A DNA stretch of 64,000 nucleotides. Origin: DASUKL01 sp036278755. GTDB lineage: Bacteria; Chloroflexota; Limnocylindria; Limnocylindrales; CSP1-4. The position numbers were made by a program, and so were the translations under genes. How positions within the stretch are numbered: position 1 is the stretch's first letter; the number at the start of each line of letters is the position of its first letter. Below, one piece after another: positions 57,346 to 64,000 of this stretch. The notes under the pieces were generated by a model. The model worked only from the letters and a program-made list of their open reading frames with translations. It was not told the DNA's origin and did no database searches. The stretch is from NCBI GenBank assembly GCA_036278755.1, contig DASUKL010000114.1, forward strand, positions 34,014-98,013, written 5' to 3'.

Positions 57346-58398
57346 TCAGTAGCCGACGTTCGGGTCGACCACGTTGTGCAGCGGCTCGCCGGCCGCGTAG
57401 CGCCGCAGGTTGTCGCAGAAGAGGGCGATGCTCCGCTCCAGGACCCGTCCGCTGGACCAGCTCGTGTGGGGGGTGAGGATGACGTTGGGCAGGTCGTAGA
57501 AGGGTGAGTCGGGCGCCAGCGGCTCGTCCCGGAAGGCGTCCAGCACGGCCCCGCCCAACGGTCCGTCGCGGAGGGCGCGGACGAGGGCCCGCTCGTCCAC
57601 GAGTCCGCCCCGAGCGACATTGATGAGCCAGGCTCCGGGTTTGCAGCGGGCCAGCGTCGCCGCGTCGAAGAGGGAGTCGGTGTCGGCCGTGAGGGGCAGG
57701 GCCAGGACCACGAAGTCGCACTCGGCCAGCAGGTCCGGCAGGCGCTCCGGCGGCAGGACGCGTTCCAGCCGCGGCTCGACGGTCGGCTGCTCGGCCTGAT
57801 CGGCGACGCCAGGCCCGGCCGCGTCGCCTGCGGCCACCTGGCGTCGGGTGGCGATGACCCGACAGCCGAAGGCCGTGGCCAGGGCGGCCACGGCCCGGCC
57901 GATGGAGCCCAGGCCCACCACGCCCACGGTCACGTCGCGCAGCTCCACGGCGCCGAGCGGCTGCCAGGTCCGCTCGCGCTGCAGCTCGAGCAGCTCGGGC
58001 AGCCGTCGAGTGATGGCCAGGACCATGAGCATCACGTACTCGGCGATGGGCCGGCTGAAGACGCCGCGCGCATTGGTGATGGTGAGATCGCGTGCGAGGG
58101 CCGAGGGGATCAGCACCCGCTCCACGCCGGCGGTGGCCGAATGGACCCAGCGGAGGGCCGGACAGCGCGCCACGAGGCGCTCGAAGGTGGGCGCCGGCAA
58201 GGGGCCCCGCAGGAGCACCTCGACATCGTCGAGCGGGCCGTCGGCGAGGCCTTCGAAGGAGATGCTGACCAGGCGCGCCCCGGGTGCTGCGGCCCGGATG
58301 AGGTCCAACTCGCCGGCGCGATAGCGGGCCGAGAGGATGGGTGACAGGCCGATGGCCGCCGGCACCCCGCCCGGCCCGCTACCCGGGCCCGGGGCCAT
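57346..58398 (-). CDS. D-2-hydroxyacid dehydrogenase
   Basis: NAD-dependent dehydrogenase of 350 residues. The NAD motif GVVGLGSIGRAVAALA, INVARGGLVDERALVRAL (catalytic Arg), AVLDAFRDEPL (Glu) and VILTPHTSW (catalytic His) are all present. An insert around 205-235 separates the first Rossmann strand pair (Ala/Gly/Glu-rich, GDAAGPGVADQAEQP). The substrate is unknown; phosphoglycerate dehydrogenase (SerA) is unlikely because there is no ACT domain. ATG 58398 overlaps the stop of the DUF2342 gene by one base. Confidence 0.9.
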   Translation of the reverse strand: MAPGPGSGPGGVPAAIGLSPILSARYRAGELDLIRAAAPGARLVSISFEGLADGPLDDVEVLLRGPLPAPTFERLVARCPALRWVHSATAGVERVLIPSALARDLTITNARGVFSRPIAEYVMLMVLAITRRLPELLELQRERTWQPLGAVELRDVTVGVVGLGSIGRAVAALATAFGCRVIATRRQVAAGDAAGPGVADQAEQPTVEPRLERVLPPERLPDLLAECDFVVLALPLTADTDSLFDAATLARCKPGAWLINVARGGLVDERALVRALRDGPLGGAVLDAFRDEPLAPDSPFYDLPNVILTPHTSWSSGRVLERSIALFCDNLRRYAAGEPLHNVVDPNVGY

Positions 58399-59582
58399 CA
58401 GGCGGGCGTCATGCGGGCGACCCACAGCCGCGGATCGTCCAGCTCGGCCTGGCTGGGCAGCGAGGCCGGCCCGTCCCATAGCCGGGCCAGGGCCGGTTCC
58501 CCGCCGAGGGCGTGGACCCCGGCCACGAAACGCTCCCCCTTGTGGTACTGCTCGAGCTTGAGGTCCAGCCCGATGAGCCGCGAGACGAGCCGGTCGAGGC
58601 CTCGCCGGCGTGCCCCGCGGCGCGCCTCGAACCGCTCGCGGATGCCGTCGATATCGGGCAGCACCTGACGGCCCACGTCGTCCATGACCCAGTCGCTGAA
58701 GCCTTCCAGGAGGCTCATCAGCAGCTGGGTCTCGGCCAGGAGGCGGCGTTGTTCGGCGGTCAGGAAGGCACCCAGGAGATCGCCGCCGCGGACGTCGCGG
58801 ATGCGGCGCAGGAGCCGACCTAGGCCCTCGACCCGCAGCCCGTCGGCCTCCTCGAGGAAGCTGGCCAGCTGGCGCTCGAGGCGCTCCGCGAGGTAGGCCC
58901 GCAGCCAGGGGTGGGCCTCGAACTCGAAGGCGTGGGTCGTCTCGTGGAGGGCGATCCAGAGCCGCATCCGATCGAGCGGCACGCCCAGTTGAGCGGCCAC
59001 GAGGCGGATGTTCTCCTCCACGAACAGCAGCCGCCCGGGCGGCCCTTCGGCGGCCAGGAGGGCCACGTCGTACTGGCCCAGGACGCGCGTGCCGAGGTAG
59101 CCGAGGAGGAAGCCGACCTGCTGCGTGGTCAGGAAGCGGTTGGCCAGCGTGGCCAGGCCAGCGACCGCTCCCCGGCGGGCCCGGAGCTGGTCGAGGAGGG
59201 GCGCCTCGAGACGCTGCAGCAGGGCCTCGAACGTCACCCGGCTGGCGGCGGCCCAGCCCGCCCGATCGATGACCTCGTGACGCTCCACGACGCCCGGCAG
59301 GGGCTGTCCCAGGCGCACCTCGAGGAGCGGCACGATGCGATCCATGATGGCCGCGTAGGCCGGGCCCGCCGCGGCGATCTCGGCCGGCGTCAGGGCGCCC
59401 GGGGCCCGCCGCAGGCGAGAGGCGGCGATCGACTCGGCCCGCCGCCAGTCCACGAGGCCCGGACGGCTGGCGCGTTCGGCCCGCCGGCCCAGGTAGCCGC
59501 CGGCGATGCCCACCGCAGCGCCCACCAGCAGGCCCGCCCGCCAGCTGCGGTCGAGGCGGCCGATACGGGTCGCCGTCAGCAT
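58398..59582 (-). CDS. DUF2342 zinc metalloprotease-like protein (F420-associated)
   Basis: Protein of 394 residues with a weak N-terminal hydrophobic segment (about 16-31). The zincin motif LHETTHAFEFEAHPWL has the HExxH ligands, and LGQYDVALL and LFVEENIRL precede it as in the DUF2342 (zincin_2) family, found mainly in Actinomycetota and Chloroflexota and often annotated as coenzyme F420 biosynthesis-associated. The actual substrate is not known. It is coupled to the dehydrogenase gene downstream. Confidence 0.88.
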   Translation of the reverse strand: MLTATRIGRLDRSWRAGLLVGAAVGIAGGYLGRRAERASRPGLVDWRRAESIAASRLRRAPGALTPAEIAAAGPAYAAIMDRIVPLLEVRLGQPLPGVVERHEVIDRAGWAAASRVTFEALLQRLEAPLLDQLRARRGAVAGLATLANRFLTTQQVGFLLGYLGTRVLGQYDVALLAAEGPPGRLLFVEENIRLVAAQLGVPLDRMRLWIALHETTHAFEFEAHPWLRAYLAERLERQLASFLEEADGLRVEGLGRLLRRIRDVRGGDLLGAFLTAEQRRLLAETQLLMSLLEGFSDWVMDDVGRQVLPDIDGIRERFEARRGARRRGLDRLVSRLIGLDLKLEQYHKGERFVAGVHALGGEPALARLWDGPASLPSQAELDDPRLWVARMTPA

Positions 59583-59634
59583 GGCGTCCGGGCCTCCGGG
59601 GCTGTCGGGGCCGTCGGCCTCGAGCGCCGCGCGC

Positions 59635-60492
59635 TCACGCCGCCCCCGGCAGGCGGAGGGCCTCGACGCTGGGCACGAGCTCGCCGAACAGCCGTTGGGT
59701 CGTGCGGCGGAAGGCGGCCACGTCGCCGGTCGTCAACTGCCGATGCTCGACCCGCGCGCCGGGCGGTGCCTCCAGGCCGTTGGCCTCCAGCAGCGAGGCC
59801 AGGGCGCTGGCCGTGGCGGAGGCCGAGTCGACGACGGCCACGGCAGGCCCCACGACTCGGGCGATGATCGGCCCCAGCAGCGGGTAGTGGGTACAACCTA
59901 GGAGGAGGGTGTCGATGCGGTCACCGCTGCGCAGGGGGAAGATCGACTCACCGCGCCCGTCACGCATGCCGAAGAGCGGGTTCAGCGCGTCGGCCACGGC
60001 CGCGGCCACCGCGGGGCCGTCGAGGCGGCCGGCTTCGACCAGCGGCACGAGGGCCGGCGTGGCGTGCTCGTAGACCTCGACGAAGGGGTCCTCGTCCTTG
60101 ATGGCCTGGAAGTAGGCATGCGAGCGGACCGTCGCCTGGGTGGCGATGACCCCCACCCGGCGGGTGCGGGTGCCGAGCACGGCGGCGGCCGCGCCGGGGC
60201 GGATGACGCCCAGGACGGGCAGGTCGAAGCGGCGGCGGATGTCGGCCAGGGCCAGGGCGCTGGCCGTGTTGCAGGCCACGACCACGGCCTTGACGTCGCG
60301 CGTCGTCAGCTCGTCGAGGCACTCCAGGCTGAAGCGCCGGACCTCGTCGTCGGCCCGCGGCCCGTACGGTGCTCGAGCCCCGTCGCCGAGGTAGAGGGTC
60401 GACTCGCCAGGCAGCCGGCGGAGGACCTCCCGCAGCACGGTCAGCCCGCCCACGCCCGAGTCGAAGAAGCCGATGGGACGGGCGTCGGCCAC
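59635..60492 (-). CDS. murI: Glutamate racemase
   Basis: Makes D-glutamate for peptidoglycan. The 285-residue protein shows GFFDSGVGGLTVLREV, the first catalytic Cys in VVACNTASA and the second in LLLGCTHYPLL, plus YLGDGARAPYG. The GTG start at 60492 lies 22 bases downstream of the CpaE-like gene stop, so co-transcription is likely. The family length is about 265; the small excess is at the C-terminus. Confidence 0.96.
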   Translation of the reverse strand: MADARPIGFFDSGVGGLTVLREVLRRLPGESTLYLGDGARAPYGPRADDEVRRFSLECLDELTTRDVKAVVVACNTASALALADIRRRFDLPVLGVIRPGAAAAVLGTRTRRVGVIATQATVRSHAYFQAIKDEDPFVEVYEHATPALVPLVEAGRLDGPAVAAAVADALNPLFGMRDGRGESIFPLRSGDRIDTLLLGCTHYPLLGPIIARVVGPAVAVVDSASATASALASLLEANGLEAPPGARVEHRQLTTGDVAAFRRTTQRLFGELVPSVEALRLPGAA

Positions 60493-60514
60493 GATCAGCC
60501 CTGAGCCCCGACCC

Positions 60515-61663
60515 TCACCCGCGGGCGCCGACGAGCTGGCCCGGGCCGACCAGCTCGGCTGCGATGCGGGCCAGGTCCTGGCTGATCTGGGCCGCGGGAT
60601 CGGCCAGCACGAAGGGCACGCCCTGGTTATTGGACTCGACCACCAGCCGGCCGTCGCTCACGGCTCGGTACTCCGGCTCGCGGCCCAGGACCTGGGTCAG
60701 GGTCGCCGCGTCCAGACCGCCCGCCGAGTCCGCCCGATTGAGGATGTAGCGCACCTTGCTGGGGGCGTAGCCGATGGCCTGGAAGGTGGCCGCCATCGTC
60801 CGGGTGTTGCTGAGGGTCATCGAGTCCCAGGTGACGATCTCGAGCACGACGTCGCTGGCGTCGAGGAAGGCCAGGGTCAGGTCGTTCAGGGCCGCCGGCG
60901 TGTCGACCACGGTGACGTTGTAGATGCGGCGCATGAGCGAGAGGACCTTCTCCACGTCGCGCAGGGTGACCATCTCGGCCATCTCCACGCGCGGCGGAGC
61001 GAGCAGGATGTCGATACCCGAAGGGTCCCGCCACAGCACGTCGGCCAGGTCGCTCTCGGCGATGCGATCCGTGGGCAGGTCCAGGATCGACGGCGAGTCG
61101 AGGGGCACCTTGAGGAGCGTCCGCAGGTCACCGAACTGGAAGCTGGCGTCGATGAGGACGGTCTTCTGACCGGCCTGGGCCAGGGCCACGGCCAGGTTGA
61201 AGGCCAGCGTCGTGCGACCCACCCCGCCCTTGGGCGCGAACATCGTGTACAGCCGCGACTGGGCGTCGGGGCTGGCGGCCAGCGCCTCGGCGTGGGCAGC
61301 GGTGACGACGTTGATGAAGTCGAAGCCGCTGAAGGGCATCGATAGGACCCGGTCGATGCCCCGCCCCGGATCGCTCTCGATGGGGTTCTGAGGCACCGTC
61401 AGGACGATCGTCGGGATCCCCAGGCTAGCGCGCCGCAGGGCCTCCACGACCTGGAGGCCCTTGACCTTGCCCTGGAGGAGGGCGTCGACCATGATCACGT
61501 CCGGCCGTAGCTGCCCGGCCTGAGCCACCGCATCTCGACCGTCGGAGAGGACCTGGAGCAGTTTGATGTGGTCCTGGGCATTCAGGAGGCCACGCACGTA
61601 CTGCGCCACCTGAGGGACATCCTCGAGAAGGAGCAGGCGGATCTGCGAGGCAGTGCCGGACAT
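60515..61663 (-). CDS. CpaE/TadZ-like protein with degenerate receiver and MinD-type ATPase
   Basis: Paralogue of the protein at 9489-10691, 382 residues. The receiver keeps an acidic pair (E14, D15), D60 (VIMVDALL) and T89, but the essential Lys is Met109 (VLSMPF), so phospho-signalling is probably lost or altered. The ATPase keeps the deviant P-loop KGGVGRTT (145-152), VLIDASFQFGD and VTVVDTPA. It may act with pilus or secretion polarity factors; no tad cluster is present. TATAGT lies seven bases before the ATG and there is no ribosome binding site (leaderless). Confidence 0.86.
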   Translation of the reverse strand: MSGTASQIRLLLLEDVPQVAQYVRGLLNAQDHIKLLQVLSDGRDAVAQAGQLRPDVIMVDALLQGKVKGLQVVEALRRASLGIPTIVLTVPQNPIESDPGRGIDRVLSMPFSGFDFINVVTAAHAEALAASPDAQSRLYTMFAPKGGVGRTTLAFNLAVALAQAGQKTVLIDASFQFGDLRTLLKVPLDSPSILDLPTDRIAESDLADVLWRDPSGIDILLAPPRVEMAEMVTLRDVEKVLSLMRRIYNVTVVDTPAALNDLTLAFLDASDVVLEIVTWDSMTLSNTRTMAATFQAIGYAPSKVRYILNRADSAGGLDAATLTQVLGREPEYRAVSDGRLVVESNNQGVPFVLADPAAQISQDLARIAAELVGPGQLVGARG

Positions 61664-61670
61664 CGACTCG

Positions 61671-61676
61671 ACTATA
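61671..61676 (-). promoter_or_regulatory. Predicted -10 element of leaderless cpaE-like transcript
   Basis: TATAGT on the minus strand, the best -10 match among the leaderless candidates, seven bases upstream of the ATG at 61663. It partly overlaps the stop codon region of the methyltransferase gene. Confidence 0.45.
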
Positions 61677-62640
61677 CCAAGCGTGCCGCGGGCCGCGACC
61701 GCCCGGCCCGGCCCGGCGTCGGCGTGGTGGCCGCGGTCCGGGACCGCTTGCGTGCCCTCGGGCGGCGGGCGACGACGACCGCTCGCTCGGCGCCCGGACC
61801 GAAGGGCCCGAGGGCCAGGTCGCCGGCCAGCGTCTCGATGGTCAACCCGGCCGTCTCGACCATGCGTGCGAGCTCGTTCGCCGAGACGAGCCGCAGGGCG
61901 TCGCGACGGGCGGTGCGGCGGAGCGGTCCACCGGCCGCCGGCCAGGCGTCGAACCAGGTCGTGAGCTCGACGAGCGACTCGGCCGCGTCGTAGCGGGCGC
62001 TGGCCAGCTTGGCCACCCGCTCCCCGGTCTCGACGTCGGTCCGCTCCCACTCGATGACGACCCGGCCGTCGTAGCTGGCCAGCTCGTCGGCCCGGGGCAG
62101 CCAGACGTCGACGACCGCCCGGCCGCCGGGCCGGAGATGACGGCCGAGGGCAACCACGGCGGCCTGCTGGCCGGCCGGATCAGCGAACAGGAAGAGGCTG
62201 TTGAGGCCCAGGATGGCCAGGCCGAAGCGCGGGCCCAGGTCGGCCGTCAGGAGGTCGGCGTCCACGAGGCTCAAGCTGCCGCCCGACGACGCGCCGGCGG
62301 CCGCGTGGGCCCTCGCCTGCCAGGCGGCCGCGGCTCGCCGGAGCATGGCCGGGTCGTTGTCGATGCCCGTGACGGCGTGTCCGACGAGGGCCAAAGGGAC
62401 CGCCAGTCGACCGCTGCCCACCGCCAGCTCGAGGATCGGCCCGTCGTCGCGGCGGGCCAGGGCAAGGTACAGGTCGAGGTCGCCCGGGTCGGTCTCGAGG
62501 TCGAGGTCGTAGTAGCGCGCCAGCGCATCGGCCGCGGTGGCATCGGGATCCGCTGCGGTGGCATCGGGATCGGCCGCGCGTGAGGCGCGCCGAGGCGGGG
62601 CCATCAGGGGCTCGCTCAGCGGGCCCGGAAGTCCTGCCAT
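61672..62640 (-). CDS. SAM-dependent methyltransferase
   Basis: Class I methyltransferase of 322 residues (alternative ATG at 62604). SAM-binding motif I is ILELAVGSGRLAVPLA, motif II GHAVTGIDNDPAMLRRA, and LGLNSLFLFAD and LRPGGRAVVDVW follow. The N-terminus contains two copies of DPDATAA coded by a 21-bp tandem repeat, and the C-terminal 25 residues are basic and disordered. The substrate is unknown. The first ATG overlaps the M20D gene by 25 bp. Confidence 0.85.
   Translation of the reverse strand: MAGLPGPLSEPLMAPPRRASRAADPDATAADPDATAADALARYYDLDLETDPGDLDLYLALARRDDGPILELAVGSGRLAVPLALVGHAVTGIDNDPAMLRRAAAAWQARAHAAAGASSGGSLSLVDADLLTADLGPRFGLAILGLNSLFLFADPAGQQAAVVALGRHLRPGGRAVVDVWLPRADELASYDGRVVIEWERTDVETGERVAKLASARYDAAESLVELTTWFDAWPAAGGPLRRTARRDALRLVSANELARMVETAGLTIETLAGDLALGPFGPGAERAVVVARRPRARKRSRTAATTPTPGRAGRSRPAARLV
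62534..62571 (-). repeat. 21-bp in-frame tandem repeat in methyltransferase gene
   Basis: Seventeen identical bases at 62534-62550 and 62555-62571, giving two DPDATAA heptads near the N-terminus. Copy number may vary between strains. Confidence 0.8.
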
Positions 62641-63911
62641 GCGGCCGCCACGAGGTCCGGCTCGGCCAGCAGGTCGATCGCCGTCTGGCCCACGACCGTG
62701 GCGGCGAGCAGGGTCACGGCATCGGCCCGGGGCGCGGCAGCCGCCTCGCGGAAGGCCACCGAGTGGCCCGGCACGCCCTCGGGGCAGATGGCGATCGTGG
62801 GGTGGATGGTGGGCAGGACGTGGCTCACGTTGCCCATGTCCGAGCTGCCGAGGTGCTCGAGGTCGACCGGCTCGTCCGCGACGCCGTAGGCGGCCAGGTT
62901 GGCCCGGAACCGAGCGGCCAGGGTGGCGTTGTCGTGCATGGTGTCCGAACGACCCGAGTGGACCGCCTGGCCGTGGGTACCGCTGGCCAGGGCAGCGGCC
63001 TCGACCAGCTCGTCGAAGTGGGCCCCCATGGCGGCGAACGGCTCGTCCTCGATGCTGCGGATCATGAATCGGGCCACGGCCCGCTCGGGGATGATGTTGG
63101 CCGCCGTCCCGCCTTCGAGGACGATGCCGTGCACGCGGGCGTCCGGCCGGAGCTGCTGGCGCCAGAGACCCACCGAGGTGAAGAGCAGGATCAGGGCGTC
63201 GAGCGCGTTGCGGCCCATCCAGGGCTCGCCGGCGGCGTGGGCGGCGAGGCCGGTGAAGGTGACATCGATGTCCTCGCTGGCGAGGAGGGCGCAGGCCACC
63301 TGGGTGCGGTCCCCGGGGTGGAACAGAAGGGCCGCGTCGAGGCCGTCGAAGAGCCCGTCGTCGAGCATCATCTGCTTGCCCGAGCCACGCTCCTCGGCCG
63401 GCGTGCCGAGGAGCACGATGCGCCCCCGCAGGTCGGCCGCCACGGCGGCCAGGGCCAGAGCGGCCCCCACGCCACTAGCGGCCATGGTGTTGTGGCCGCA
63501 GCCGTGGCCCAGGCCCGGCAGGGCGTCGTACTCGGCCAGGATGCCGATGGTCGGACCATCGGTCCCCAGCCCGCCGTCGAGCGTAGCCCGCACCGCGGTC
63601 GGCAGGCGACCGGCGGGATGCTCGACCTGGTAGCCCGCCGCGGCCACGGCGGCGGCCACGCGTTGCGCGGCGCGGTGCTCCTCGAAGGCCGGCTCCGGGT
63701 CGGCATGGAGAGCGTGGGAGAGGTCGATGAGCTGCGGGCCCGCGGCGACGACGGCGGCGGCCAGGCGGGCCTTGAGCCCGGCGTGCGGTTGGGCCGGCGG
63801 CGCGGTCAGGTCGAGGTCCGATCCCGAGCCCGACCGCGGGTTCGGGTCCCGATCGAGGTCCAGGCTCGGCTCGCGGCTCGGCCCGGGCTGGGGCGGCGGC
63901 GCGGCCGTCAT
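62616..63911 (-). CDS. M20D family amidohydrolase (aminoacylase-like)
   Basis: Metal-dependent amidohydrolase of 431 residues resembling AbgB/IAA-amino-acid hydrolases. GHGCGHNTMAASG has Cys and His metal ligands, GTPAEERGSGK the catalytic Glu, and FTGLAAHAAGEPWMGRNALDAL the dimerisation-domain His. The last ligand His is in GVPGHS. The N-terminal 40 residues are Asp/Arg/Pro low complexity. It probably cleaves N-acyl or aminobenzoyl amino acids. The ATG overlaps the stop of the preceding gene (ATGA). Confidence 0.92.
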   Translation of the reverse strand: MTAAPPPQPGPSREPSLDLDRDPNPRSGSGSDLDLTAPPAQPHAGLKARLAAAVVAAGPQLIDLSHALHADPEPAFEEHRAAQRVAAAVAAAGYQVEHPAGRLPTAVRATLDGGLGTDGPTIGILAEYDALPGLGHGCGHNTMAASGVGAALALAAVAADLRGRIVLLGTPAEERGSGKQMMLDDGLFDGLDAALLFHPGDRTQVACALLASEDIDVTFTGLAAHAAGEPWMGRNALDALILLFTSVGLWRQQLRPDARVHGIVLEGGTAANIIPERAVARFMIRSIEDEPFAAMGAHFDELVEAAALASGTHGQAVHSGRSDTMHDNATLAARFRANLAAYGVADEPVDLEHLGSSDMGNVSHVLPTIHPTIAICPEGVPGHSVAFREAAAAPRADAVTLLAATVVGQTAIDLLAEPDLVAAAWQDFRAR

Positions 63912-64000
63912 CGGCCGACCTCGTGACGGACGATCTGCCCCGCTCGCTTCTTGAGGGCCAGGGCGCTCAGCGCCTCCAGCACCGCCCGATGAGCCAGCAT
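63908..64000 (-). CDS. C-terminal fragment of an upstream gene (cut by window edge)
   Basis: The last 30 codons of a leftward reading frame end at a TGA that overlaps the ATG of the M20D gene (ATGA). The visible end, ALSALALKKRAGQIVRHEVGR, is helical and basic. It is too short to identify. Its coupling suggests a function linked to the amidohydrolase. Confidence 0.55.
   Translation of the reverse strand: MLAHRAVLEALSALALKKRAGQIVRHEVGR

Noticed and set aside
57346..58398. SerA phosphoglycerate dehydrogenase
   Set aside because: It lacks the regulatory ACT domain and serine pathway neighbours; only the general D-2-hydroxyacid dehydrogenase call is supported.

Overview
The window is uniformly very GC-rich chromosomal DNA (about 70% by eye) carrying some 57 protein genes, one tRNA, no rRNA and no recognisable phage or insertion sequence. 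Gene content suggests a bacterium of the Chloroflexota/Actinomycetota sphere, most likely a soil or freshwater Chloroflexota lineage. The pointers are a DUF2342-type zinc protease, receiver-MinD (CpaE/TadZ) fusions, a LexA box of the CGAAC-N4-GTTCG type, an LLM flavin/F420 enzyme and many genes that look leaderless. This placement is an inference.

Region 1 (1-17.4 kb, almost all leftward) is housekeeping: murJ (cut by the window edge), a Xer recombinase and topA with 4-bp stop/start overlaps; a secreted CAP-domain protein; dprA-comM; a CpaE-like receiver-ATPase; an SPFH/stomatin plus NfeD-type protease pair; tyrA; one rightward NarL-type response regulator; thpR and ppa. Region 2 (17.4-26 kb) holds a MoxR/DUF58/DUF4129-like operon headed by a DnaB-type helicase domain, an M20 dipeptidase, ftsH and tRNA-CAU. 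Between that tRNA and an FtsB-like gene lies a 0.3-kb non-coding array of eight GCG(T/A)GAC motifs at 41/51-bp (helical) spacing.

Region 3 (27-30.8 kb) is a DNA-repair operon, mrfA-mrfB (helicase plus DEDD exonuclease), with a LexA-type box at its predicted transcription start.

Region 4 (30.7-55.6 kb) is a catabolic island. Its frame is inositol catabolism: iolB and iolE at the left end; iolD, iolG, an inositol-type ABC transporter, a LacI regulator and a PfkB kinase at the right end. Inserted between the halves is a block with visibly less extreme third-position GC. It holds a D-amino-acid set (serine hydrolase, N-acyl-D-amino-acid deacylase, D-threonine-aldolase-like enzyme), a PotABCD-type transporter operon, an LLM oxidoreductase, two Gfo/Idh dehydrogenases, a DegT/StrS aminotransferase and a second LacI regulator. 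Five LacI-type palindromes fall into two classes. AATCGATT-centred sites lie at iolE and iolD/iolG. GCAA(C/G)CG-type sites lie at the PotA operon, the DegT operon and the local lacI gene. This implies two regulons drawn from one island. No iolC of the usual type, iolJ or iolA is visible here, so the pathway must be completed elsewhere or run differently.

Region 5 (55.6-64 kb) returns to housekeeping: an acidic small protein, a YchF-like GTPase, a D-2-hydroxyacid dehydrogenase, the DUF2342 protease, murI, a second CpaE-like protein with a degenerate receiver, a methyltransferase and an M20D amidohydrolase.
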